This document shows positions 8,842 through 15,737 of a DNA stretch of 21,270 nucleotides, piece after piece. The position numbers and the translations under genes are program-made. Each line of letters opens with the position of its first letter. Positions within the stretch are counted from its first letter, which is position 1. The notes below the pieces were generated by a model. The model made no database searches and had not been told where the DNA came from. It saw nothing but the letters and a program-made list of their open reading frames with translations. The DNA is from JBEIVB01 sp040374085 (GTDB taxonomy: Bacteria > Bacteroidota > Bacteroidia > UBA4408), in NCBI GenBank assembly GCA_040374085.1, contig JBEIVB010000042.1:1-21270 (forward strand), in the 5' to 3' direction.

Positions 8842-9405
8842 ATGACGGAAGAAATCAAGCAAGTAGTAGAAAAAGCCGAAGACATGATGAAAGCGGCCAT
8901 TCAGCATTTGGAGAGTGAACTCACCAAAGTACGGGCAGGAAAGGCCAATCCGGCAATGCTGGAGGGTGTTCTGGTAGATTACTACGGAAGCAAAACGCCG
9001 TTGAGCAATGTGTGCAACGTTAGCTCTCCCGATGCGCGCACCCTGGTTTTACAACCTTGGGAGAAATCCATGATTACGCCCATTGAAAAAGCCATCCAAC
9101 AAGCCAACCTTGGCTTCAACCCTCAGAACGACGGGCTACTCATACGCATCATGGTTCCGCCCCTCACGGAGGAGCGGCGCAAAGATTTGGTGAAGAAAGC
9201 AAAAGCAGAGGCAGAACACGCCAAGGTTACTTTGCGCAACCTCCGCCGCGATGCCAATGAAGAAATAAAGAAGCTTCAAAAAGCCGGCATTCCCGAGGAT
9301 ATGGCCAAGGCCGGAGAGCAAAAGATCCAAGACCTTACCAACCTATACACAGGCAAAGCAGACAAGCATGTGGAGGTGAAGGAAAAGGAAATCATGACCG
9401 TCTAA
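8842..9405 (+). CDS. frr: Ribosome recycling factor
   Basis: 187 residues, the normal length for RRF (about 185). With EF-G, RRF splits the post-termination ribosome so that its subunits can be reused; it is cytoplasmic and essential in most bacteria. Family features seen: the N-terminal helix with ELTKVRAGKANPAMLEG, the beta domain with VDYYGSKTPLSNVCNVS, LVLQPWEKSMITPIEKAI, LLIRIMVPPLTEERRKDLVK, and the returning helices with RNLRRDANEEIKKL. The frame is open upstream to 8671, but that stretch overlaps the preceding gene and is not RRF-like, so the ATG at 8842 is the start. The gene follows the T9SS cargo gene after 43 bases, and a strong hairpin terminator lies 20 bases past its stop. In many bacteria frr follows pyrH; here it does not. 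Confidence 0.97.
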   Translation: MTEEIKQVVEKAEDMMKAAIQHLESELTKVRAGKANPAMLEGVLVDYYGSKTPLSNVCNVSSPDARTLVLQPWEKSMITPIEKAIQQANLGFNPQNDGLLIRIMVPPLTEERRKDLVKKAKAEAEHAKVTLRNLRRDANEEIKKLQKAGIPEDMAKAGEQKIQDLTNLYTGKADKHVEVKEKEIMTV

Positions 9406-9425
9406 TTTGGATTTTGCCGATTCTG

Positions 9426-9446
9426 CCCGGCGCTGCCGGGTTTTTT
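9426..9446 (+). terminator. Rho-independent terminator after frr, abutting the ruvC start
   Basis: A perfect 6-bp GC stem CCCGGC / GCCGGG (9426-9431 with 9435-9440) around the loop GCT is followed at once by six T (9441-9446). The next base is the A of the ruvC start codon. Confidence 0.8.
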
Positions 9447-10037
9447 ATGCCAACCGCCACCCCCACAACCATCTTGGGCATTGACCCTGGCACGCAAGTA
9501 ATGGGGTATGGCTTGCTGCGAATGCGCGGCGCCACTGTGGAAGAAACCTTGGCCTTTGGGGTACTAAACCTAACCCGTTACGACGATCATGCGGAAAAAC
9601 TTCACCGCATTTTTCAACGCATCGTGGAAATCCTGGATGGGTTTAAACCCGACGCTGTTGCTATAGAAGCGCCTTTTTTTGGTAAGAACGTGCAGTCCAT
9701 GTTGAAGCTGGGCAGGGCGCAAGGTGTTGCCATTGCCGCAGCCATGCACAGGGGCATTCCGGTTACGGAGTACAGTCCACGAAAAGTTAAACAGTCGGTA
9801 ACCGGCAACGGCAATGCCTCCAAAGAGCAGGTCATGGCCATGGTGGAACGTCTGTTGGGGGTAAACCTCAAAGCAGAGCAGTTTGATGCAACAGACGGCT
9901 TGGCCGTAGCCCTTTGTCACGGCTATCAGCATGGGCCCGGGCGCATGCCGGTAACCAAAACAAAAGGGTGGGATGCCTTCCTGAAACAAAACCCCGAGCG
10001 GCTTGCGTCGCCGTCGTTGAAAAAAGAAAAAAAATAA
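9447..10037 (+). CDS. ruvC: Crossover junction endodeoxyribonuclease RuvC
   Basis: 196 residues from the ATG at 9447; E. coli RuvC has 173. RuvC is the dimeric, Mg-dependent resolvase that nicks Holliday junctions brought by RuvAB in recombinational repair. The RNase-H-fold acidic set is complete: Asp13 in GIDPGT, Glu74 in AIEAPFF, and Asp147 and Asp150 in DATDGLAVALCH, with the family's spacing. FFGKNVQSMLKLGRAQGV and SPRKVKQSVTGNGNASKEQV are also typical. The frame extends upstream to a TTG at 9414, but those 11 codons are encoded by the frr terminator, so I take the ATG. The last 30 residues are Lys-rich (SLKKEKK) and beyond the conserved fold. There is no Shine-Dalgarno site because the terminator occupies that place. 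Confidence 0.95.
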   Translation: MPTATPTTILGIDPGTQVMGYGLLRMRGATVEETLAFGVLNLTRYDDHAEKLHRIFQRIVEILDGFKPDAVAIEAPFFGKNVQSMLKLGRAQGVAIAAAMHRGIPVTEYSPRKVKQSVTGNGNASKEQVMAMVERLLGVNLKAEQFDATDGLAVALCHGYQHGPGRMPVTKTKGWDAFLKQNPERLASPSLKKEKK

Positions 10038-10183
10038 CCTTCTTTTTATTTTTTGTACCCCTTCAAAACCCGCGATAGATGCGGAAGGCAGGAGATATTG
10101 CAGGGTTAACAAATCTTAACAACCTTTGCCAAGCCTTAAGAAGTGAGGGGTATATTTTTGCGCGTTACTGAAAATCGAGGAAG
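10038..10183. other. Intergenic region with the likely Bat operon promoter
   Basis: 146 non-coding bases between ruvC and the moxR-like gene. An A-run at 10022-10035 (in the ruvC end) and T-rich sequence at 10041-10055 can form an all-A/T stem (AAAAAGAA with TTCTTTTT), too weak to call a terminator with confidence. The right half holds the promoter-like element described separately. I see no RNA gene. Confidence 0.6.
10125..10160 (+). promoter_or_regulatory. Candidate promoter of the moxR-bat operon
   Basis: TATTTTTG at 10153-10160 matches the Bacteroidota -7 consensus TAnnTTTG, and a TTTG at 10125-10128 could be the -33 element, though the 24-base spacer is a few bases longer than usual. 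The start codon of the first operon gene lies 23 bases downstream at 10184. Confidence 0.5.
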
Positions 10184-11182
10184 ATGGAAACCACCAGCAT
10201 CGACATCAAAGAATTGAACGAGCGCATACAGCGAGAGAGTGCCTTTGTTGACCTTCTCCTGTTGGAAATGGACAAAGCAATTGTAGGTCAAAAGCACATG
10301 ACCGAACGCCTGCTCATTGCATTACTTTCCGACGGCCATATTCTGTTGGAAGGCGTTCCCGGGTTGGCTAAAACCTTGGCCATCAACACCCTTGCCTCGG
10401 CCATCCATGCACAGTTTAGCCGCATTCAGTTTACGCCCGACCTGTTGCCCGCCGATGTGGTGGGCACCATGATATACAGCCAGAAAAAAGAGGAGTTTAC
10501 CGTTAAAAAAGGTCCGGTGTTCAGCAACTTCGTGTTAGCGGATGAAATCAACCGTGCCCCTGCTAAAGTTCAAAGTGCACTGTTAGAGGCCATGCAGGAG
10601 AGGCAAGTAACCATTGGGGAAGAGACGTATCGACTGCCCGAGCCTTTCCTTGTTCTGGCCACTCAAAACCCCATTGAGCAAGAAGGAACCTATCCCTTAC
10701 CTGAAGCACAAGTAGACCGATTCATGTTGAAGGTGGTCATTGGATATCCAAACAAAGAGGAGGAGAAAAAAATCATCCGCCAAAACCTAAGCATGCAACG
10801 CAATAAGGTGAATGCGGTATTGAATCCTCAGGATATCCTCAACGCGCGTCAGTTGGTGCGCTCGGTTTACATGGACGAAAAAATCGAGCAATACATCGTT
10901 GATATTGTATTTGCTACCCGTTATCCCAAGCAGGCGCGCCTCGACCGCTTTGCCCAACTCATCGCCTTTGGAGGATCGCCTCGGGCAAGCATCAACATGG
11001 CACTTGCTGCAAAGGCTTATGCCTTTATCAAGCGCCGCGGATACGTAATTCCGGAAGACGTGCGAGCCGTATGCCATGATGTCTTACGGCACCGCATCGG
11101 CCTCACCTATGAAGCAGAGGCAGAAGGAGTTCCGGTAGAACACATCATTCAGGAAATACTCAACACCGTTGAGGTTCCGTAA
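10184..11182 (+). CDS. MoxR-family AAA+ ATPase
   Basis: 332 residues. MoxR ATPases work as chaperone-like partners of VWA proteins, helping to insert cofactors or assemble complexes; several VWA genes follow in the same operon. Visible motifs: Walker A GVPGLAKT (57-64, Lys63), the MoxR segment FTPDLLPADVVGT, Walker B with Asp120-Glu121 in LADEINRAP, the MoxR signature SALLEAMQERQVTIG, sensor-1 Asn162 in LATQNPIEQEGTYPLPEAQ, and D178-R179-F as the arginine-finger region. A C-terminal helical lid (about 235-330) contains FGGSPRASINM. No signal peptide or membrane helix is present, so the protein is cytoplasmic. It opens the bat operon behind a promoter-like element. The DUF58 gene follows after 21 bases. 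Confidence 0.96.
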   Translation: METTSIDIKELNERIQRESAFVDLLLLEMDKAIVGQKHMTERLLIALLSDGHILLEGVPGLAKTLAINTLASAIHAQFSRIQFTPDLLPADVVGTMIYSQKKEEFTVKKGPVFSNFVLADEINRAPAKVQSALLEAMQERQVTIGEETYRLPEPFLVLATQNPIEQEGTYPLPEAQVDRFMLKVVIGYPNKEEEKKIIRQNLSMQRNKVNAVLNPQDILNARQLVRSVYMDEKIEQYIVDIVFATRYPKQARLDRFAQLIAFGGSPRASINMALAAKAYAFIKRRGYVIPEDVRAVCHDVLRHRIGLTYEAEAEGVPVEHIIQEILNTVEVP

Positions 11183-11203
11183 CCCCGACCATGCGTTTGA
11201 ATT

Positions 11204-12076
11204 ATGGTAACCGCAGACCTGCTCCGGAAAATCCGGCAGATCGAGATTAAGAGCAAGGGGCTCTCCACTCAGGTTTTTTCCGGAGAGTACCACAGTGCTT
11301 TCAAAGGCAAAGGCATGTCGTTTTCTCAGGTTCGGGAATATCAACCCGGAGACGACATTCGTGCCATTGACTGGAACGTGACCGCGCGTTTCAACCACAC
11401 CTTTGTAAAAATCTACGAAGAAGAGCGAGAACTCTCGGTGGTGCTGATGGTAGACGTGAGCGGATCTCAGTTCTTTGGCTCCGGTGAACAGTTGAAAAGG
11501 GATGTGATTACCGAGCTGTGTGCAACCTTAGCTTTTTCTACTATTACCAACAACGACAAAGTGGGGGTAATCTTCTTTACCGACAGAATTGAAAAATTTA
11601 TTCCGCCCAAAAAAGGGAAGAGTCACGTTCTTTTTATTATTAGAACACTATTGGACTTCAAACCGGAAGGCAAGGGCACCAACCTGGCGGCAGCATTGGA
11701 ATACCTGAACCGCGTGGTAAAAAAACGCAGCACTGTATTTTTGGTTTCCGATTTTGTGTCGCCAACTTATCGTGATGCCCTCATGGTTACTCGGAGAAAG
11801 CACGATTTGGTTGCACTGCACCTCAGCGACCCACGCGAAAAGGAGCTTCCCAACATTGGGTTGGTGCAAATGCTTGAACAAGAAACCGGAACCCTTCGTT
11901 GGATCGACACCTCATCTTCTGAAGTTCGTCTTGTATACCGACGAGAGGCAATGGAGCGCCGAAGGCAAACTGAATTGCTTTTTCAACAGGCCGGATTGGA
12001 TGCGGCATGGCTTTCTACTCAAGAGCCCTACACCCGCCCACTCATGCAACTGTTCCGCAAAAGGGGGGCGAAATGA
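11204..12076 (+). CDS. DUF58 domain protein (VWA-like), Bat operon
   Basis: 290 residues. DUF58 proteins are the standard companions of MoxR ATPases; their C-terminal half folds like a VWA domain. The family signature YQPGDDIRAIDWN is at about 47-59, and a MIDAS-like DVSGS motif is at 84-88 (Asp84, Ser86, Ser88), followed by a conserved GTNLAAALEYL (threonine of the metal site) and FLVSDF. Unlike longer DUF58 proteins it has no N-terminal membrane helices and no signal peptide, so it is probably cytoplasmic and may link the ATPase to the membrane-bound VWA proteins BatA and BatB; that role is inferred. Its stop overlaps the next start by 4 bases (ATGA at 12073-12076), which suggests translational coupling. 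Confidence 0.93.
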   Translation: MVTADLLRKIRQIEIKSKGLSTQVFSGEYHSAFKGKGMSFSQVREYQPGDDIRAIDWNVTARFNHTFVKIYEEERELSVVLMVDVSGSQFFGSGEQLKRDVITELCATLAFSTITNNDKVGVIFFTDRIEKFIPPKKGKSHVLFIIRTLLDFKPEGKGTNLAAALEYLNRVVKKRSTVFLVSDFVSPTYRDALMVTRRKHDLVALHLSDPREKELPNIGLVQMLEQETGTLRWIDTSSSEVRLVYRREAMERRRQTELLFQQAGLDAAWLSTQEPYTRPLMQLFRKRGAK

Positions 12077-13017
12077 TGATGCGCAACTGCTTACTTCTTA
12101 TCCTAGTCCTACATGTTACTGGGTTGCACGCACAACCTCAGGCGAGGCTTCAAAGCAAGCTCGACACGGCTACCGTAACCTTGGGTGCTCCAACCATGCT
12201 GCATCTCTCCTTGCATGCGCCAAGCGGTCAATCTTATAGGTGGCCCGCGCCGGATAGCCTGGCAGGCAAAGTCCAAGTGCTGCAAAGAAAAGCGTCCGAT
12301 ACCATTTGGGAGAAGGATCGCAGCAGCTATCTCTTGAAACAAGATTGGCAGTTGGTAGCATTCGATTCCGGCTTTTTTGCCCTACCGCCCATACGATTAA
12401 CGCGTTCTTCTGATACCAGCAAATACCTGGAAAGCGAAGCGTTGTTGCTTACCGTAAAATCACTTCCAGTAGATACAACCAGGGCCTTCCGCGAAATCAA
12501 AGGTCCCCGAGAAGTACCCTACGACTGGAGCTATTTGTGGTGGTACGGTGCCGCCTTAGCCGTTCTCATCGCGCTCTCATGGTGGGGCTACCGTTATTGG
12601 AAATCGCGACAACAGCTAACCACAACCGAAGCTGCTGAAGTAAAAGCCTCTTCTCCCCCACATGTTCGGGCTATGGAGGCTTTGCAAGCTCTACAAGCAG
12701 AAAAATTGTGGCAGCAGGGGTTCACCAAAGAATACCACATCCGACTTTCTGAAATCACACGCTTATACATTCAAGAGCGGTTTGGACTAAACGCCTTGGA
12801 ACAAACGAGCGATGAAACACTGCGCTCGGCAAAACTAATGGGCATCAATCCGGATGTAGTACAACATCTAACCTATATTTTAACCTTATCGGATACAGCC
12901 AAATTTGCGAAGGTCATTCCTGTAGGTGAAGAAAACGAACAGGCGTGGAAACTGTCCTGTAAGATTGTTGCAGACACCATGCCGATTTCAGAAACCCCAG
13001 AGCAGCTTGAGGTATGA
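12073..13017 (+). CDS. DUF4381-like membrane protein of the Bat operon
   Basis: 314 residues from the ATG at 12073, the first of three consecutive ATG codons (12073, 12076, 12079). The frame is open to 12007, but that extension lies inside the DUF58 gene and would bury the signal peptide. Layout: signal peptide (about 1-22, ending LHAQ), a periplasmic beta-rich part (about 25-145), one membrane helix (about 152-175), and a cytoplasmic helical domain (about 195-310) with EYHIRLSEITRLYIQERFG. The arrangement resembles DUF4381 proteins and the end of BatD. No catalytic residues are recognised; an adaptor function across the membrane is the likeliest role. ATGA overlaps join it to both neighbours (12073-12076 and 13014-13017). 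Confidence 0.8.
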   Translation: MMMRNCLLLILVLHVTGLHAQPQARLQSKLDTATVTLGAPTMLHLSLHAPSGQSYRWPAPDSLAGKVQVLQRKASDTIWEKDRSSYLLKQDWQLVAFDSGFFALPPIRLTRSSDTSKYLESEALLLTVKSLPVDTTRAFREIKGPREVPYDWSYLWWYGAALAVLIALSWWGYRYWKSRQQLTTTEAAEVKASSPPHVRAMEALQALQAEKLWQQGFTKEYHIRLSEITRLYIQERFGLNALEQTSDETLRSAKLMGINPDVVQHLTYILTLSDTAKFAKVIPVGEENEQAWKLSCKIVADTMPISETPEQLEV

Positions 13018-14021
13018 TGGAGTGGGCAGACATAGAATGGGTAAATCCCACTGCAGCGTGGCTGTTGCTTCCTCTAATCGCTTTAGGGTGTTGGTACTTC
13101 TGGCGAGAACGAGATTTGAAACCTGTGCTCGTCTACAGCTCGGCAACTCCTTTGGCCGGTCTTCCTCAAACTTGGGCAGGGCGCTTGCGCTGGCTCCCCG
13201 CTGCGCTGCGCCTCCTTGGCCTTAGCTTGTTGGTGGTGGCTCTGATGCGGCCTCAGAGCAGAAAAAGCTGGCAAAACGTGCATACAGAAGGCATAGACAT
13301 CATGCTCAGCTTCGATATTTCGGCATCGATGCTTGCACGCGACTTAAAGCCCAATCGGATTGATGCATCCAAACAGGTGGCAATGGACTTTGTGGAATCA
13401 AGGCCCGATGATCGAATTGGGCTTGTGGTGTTTTCTGGCGAAAGCTTTACGCAGTGTCCCCTTACCAGCGACCATGCCGTTCTAAAAAATCTGTTTGCCG
13501 AAGTTCACACCGGAATGGTGAACAACGGCACTGCCATTGGTATGGGGTTGGCCACAGCCATCTCGCGCTTAAAGCAAAGCAAAGCAAAGAGCAAAGTCAT
13601 CATTCTCCTTACCGACGGTGTCAACAACGCAGGCAATATCAGTCCCGAACTGGCCGCAGAAGCAGCCAAGCCCTTTGGCATACGCATTTACACCATTGGA
13701 GTAGGCACATTGGGCATGGCCTACTCCCCTGTTGGCATGTATCCCAACGGAGAATTCGTGTTTGATTACGTTAAGGTAGAAATCGATGAACCCGTGCTCA
13801 GGAGCATCGCCCGCGAAACTGGGGGGAAATATTTCCGCGCTACAGACCGAAAAAGTCTAGGCAAAATATACAGCGAAATTGATAAAATGGAAAAAACAAA
13901 ATTCGAAGAACACCTGTATACCAGGCGTTCAGAATGGTTCTTTCCCATTGCGGGGGCGGCTCTTTTCCTGCTGCTTTTGGAAATCCTGATCAAACGTCTT
14001 TGGCTTAAAACATTAGCATAA
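13014..14021 (+). CDS. batA: BatA, membrane-anchored VWA domain protein
   Basis: 335 residues. Two N-terminal membrane helices (about 12-30 and 60-80), a VWA domain (about 95-285) and a C-terminal membrane helix (about 305-325). The metal-ion-dependent adhesion site is complete: D101-I-S103-A-S105, Thr173 in NGTAIG and Asp201 in LLTDGVNN, so Mg-dependent ligand binding is expected. In Bacteroides fragilis the bat genes were linked to aerotolerance; their biochemical role is still not settled. The start at 13014 overlaps the previous stop by 4 bases; a second ATG at 13017 is an alternative. The next gene, batB, starts on the last base of this stop codon (TAATG at 14019-14023). Confidence 0.95.
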   Translation: MMEWADIEWVNPTAAWLLLPLIALGCWYFWRERDLKPVLVYSSATPLAGLPQTWAGRLRWLPAALRLLGLSLLVVALMRPQSRKSWQNVHTEGIDIMLSFDISASMLARDLKPNRIDASKQVAMDFVESRPDDRIGLVVFSGESFTQCPLTSDHAVLKNLFAEVHTGMVNNGTAIGMGLATAISRLKQSKAKSKVIILLTDGVNNAGNISPELAAEAAKPFGIRIYTIGVGTLGMAYSPVGMYPNGEFVFDYVKVEIDEPVLRSIARETGGKYFRATDRKSLGKIYSEIDKMEKTKFEEHLYTRRSEWFFPIAGAALFLLLLEILIKRLWLKTLA

Positions 14022-15073
14022 TGTTTCGATTCGAACATCCTGAATTCCTGTGGGCCCTGACCCTGCTCCCATTGCTGGGCTTAGGCTTCCTTTGGAGGAT
14101 GCGCTTACGCAGGCGTAGGTTAAGCACCTATGCAGCCGCATCCTCTATGGTTACAGTAGGCCCCTCCTATTCGATTTCGAAGCCAAGGCTAAAAGCGGTT
14201 GTGTGGGTCTTGGCATACGTTTGTTTGGTTATTGGAAGCGCAAATCCTCAATTGGGGTCGAGGATGGAGGAAGCGCGAAAAGAGGGCGTTGAGCTGATGG
14301 TGGCATTGGACGTATCCAACAGTATGCGTGCCCAAGACCTAAGCCCAAACCGCTTAGAGCATGCCAAGCAGGCCATTGCCCAACTCACTCAGCACCTTCA
14401 AGGCGACCGTTTGGGAATTGTAGTGTTTGCCGGAGAGGCCTATGTGCAGCTGCCCATCACCAACGATTACGATGCAGCCAAGCTTTTCTTAGACCAAATA
14501 GATCCAAGCATGATTCCCACGCAAGGAACGGCCATTGGTGCAGCCATTGAAAAGTGTGTGGAGTCGTTCAACAAAAAAAGCCCCTTGCGTAAGGCCATCA
14601 TCCTCATGACCGACGGAGAAAACTTTGAAGACAATGCGGTTGATGCAACAATGAAGGCCCTTGAAGCCGGCATTGTCGTGCACGCAGTTGGCATGGGATC
14701 GCCAAATGGAGTTCCCATTCCAGAAGGTGCACCCGGGCGAAACCTTGGATACAAGCGCGATGCAGAGGGCAACATCGTAGTTACGCGCCTCAACGAAGCC
14801 ATGCTCCAGGAAATAGTTGCGGCCGGGAAAGGTACTTACGTGCGCGACGACAACAGCAACAGCGCCTTGGGAAGACTGTACGAATCCATCGGTAAAATGG
14901 AACGAAAAGTGTATGCCGGAAAAGTATATACCGATTACGAAAGCTACTATCAATGGTTTATTTTCATAAGCATTTTGTTGTTCCTTCTTGAAATGCTCCT
15001 GAGCGAACGCAGAAGCCTTTGGTGGGATAAAATCAACCTATTTGGGAACTCCTCATCTTCCAAAAAACTATGA
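14021..15073 (+). CDS. batB: BatB, membrane-anchored VWA domain protein
   Basis: 350 residues, a paralogue of BatA with the same plan: two N-terminal membrane helices (about 8-25 and 60-75), a VWA domain (about 90-280), and a C-terminal membrane helix (about 308-328). The metal site is complete: D97-V-S99-N-S101, Thr170 in QGTAIG and Asp198 in LMTDGEN. The VWA domain probably faces the cytoplasm or periplasm together with that of BatA; a BatA/BatB pair binding a shared partner is an inference. The start overlaps the batA stop by one base and the stop overlaps the batC start by four (15070-15073). Confidence 0.95.
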   Translation: MFRFEHPEFLWALTLLPLLGLGFLWRMRLRRRRLSTYAAASSMVTVGPSYSISKPRLKAVVWVLAYVCLVIGSANPQLGSRMEEARKEGVELMVALDVSNSMRAQDLSPNRLEHAKQAIAQLTQHLQGDRLGIVVFAGEAYVQLPITNDYDAAKLFLDQIDPSMIPTQGTAIGAAIEKCVESFNKKSPLRKAIILMTDGENFEDNAVDATMKALEAGIVVHAVGMGSPNGVPIPEGAPGRNLGYKRDAEGNIVVTRLNEAMLQEIVAAGKGTYVRDDNSNSALGRLYESIGKMERKVYAGKVYTDYESYYQWFIFISILLFLLEMLLSERRSLWWDKINLFGNSSSSKKL

Positions 15074-15735
15074 TCATGCGGAGCCTTATCGTTTTTTTGT
15101 TCTTGTTGCGGGCAATGGTCTTTGCACAACCGGCTGCAAACGATGTGGTTAGGGGCAATGAGTCGTTCAAACAGAAAAGGTTTGCCGAAGCAGAAAAGTC
15201 GTATCGCAAAGCTTTACAGAAAGACCCAAACATGAAGGAGGCCCAATTTAATTTGGGTGATGCATTATTTCGTCAGAAAAAGTATGCCGATGCGGCTGCG
15301 GCATTTCAGGGCCTTCAAGGTGCTGCAGCAAAAGACCTTCAGGCGGAATCGTATCATAATCTTGGCAACATAGCCATGCAGGAGAAAAAGTATGAAGATG
15401 CCGTAAAAGCATACGTTGAAGCACTTCGAAGAAAACCTCAAGACAAAGACACGCAGTACAACCTCAACTACGCGCTGAGCAAGCTTCGCAGGCAGCAGCA
15501 AAAACAGAAACAACAGCAGCAGAAGCAACAAAAAGGCGGATCGTCTAATCAACAAAAACCCCAACCCACCGGAGGAAAAAAAGATCAGCCAAAACCTTCA
15601 GCGAATCCCAATCAAATGGATCGAAAACAGGCCGAACAGATGCTGAAAGCCCTCGAGAACAGCGAAAAAGCGATACAACGCCGAAAAGGGAAGCGCTTCA
15701 AAGGCGACCGATCCAAACCCGAAAAAGACTGGTAA
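15070..15735 (+). CDS. batC: BatC, periplasmic TPR protein
   Basis: 221 residues. A signal peptide (about 1-19, ending VFAQ) is followed by three TPR-like repeats (about 28-135: GNESFKQKRFAEAEKSYRKAL, FNLGDALFRQKKYADAAAAF, YHNLGNIAMQEKKYEDAVKAY), then a Gln/Lys tract (about 137-155) and a low-complexity Lys/Pro/Gln tail with one more short helix (QAEQMLKALENSEKAIQRR). The TPRs should bind partner proteins, probably BatB, BatD or BatE. There is no lipobox, so the mature protein is likely soluble in the periplasm. The ATG at 15070 overlaps the batB stop; a second ATG at 15076 is possible. batD begins 2 bases after its stop. Confidence 0.92.
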   Translation: MIMRSLIVFLFLLRAMVFAQPAANDVVRGNESFKQKRFAEAEKSYRKALQKDPNMKEAQFNLGDALFRQKKYADAAAAFQGLQGAAAKDLQAESYHNLGNIAMQEKKYEDAVKAYVEALRRKPQDKDTQYNLNYALSKLRRQQQKQKQQQQKQQKGGSSNQQKPQPTGGKKDQPKPSANPNQMDRKQAEQMLKALENSEKAIQRRKGKRFKGDRSKPEKDW

Positions 15736-15737
15736 CC

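Noticed and set aside
10022..10048. A/T-only inverted repeat after ruvC as a terminator
   Set aside because: The stem contains a single G-C pair and the loop is 11 bases, so stability is doubtful.
9570..10112. Minus-strand 180-codon open frame opposite ruvC
   Set aside because: RuvC has all catalytic residues on the + strand; the antisense frame is low-complexity (Phe-rich from the A-run) and has no recognisable domain.
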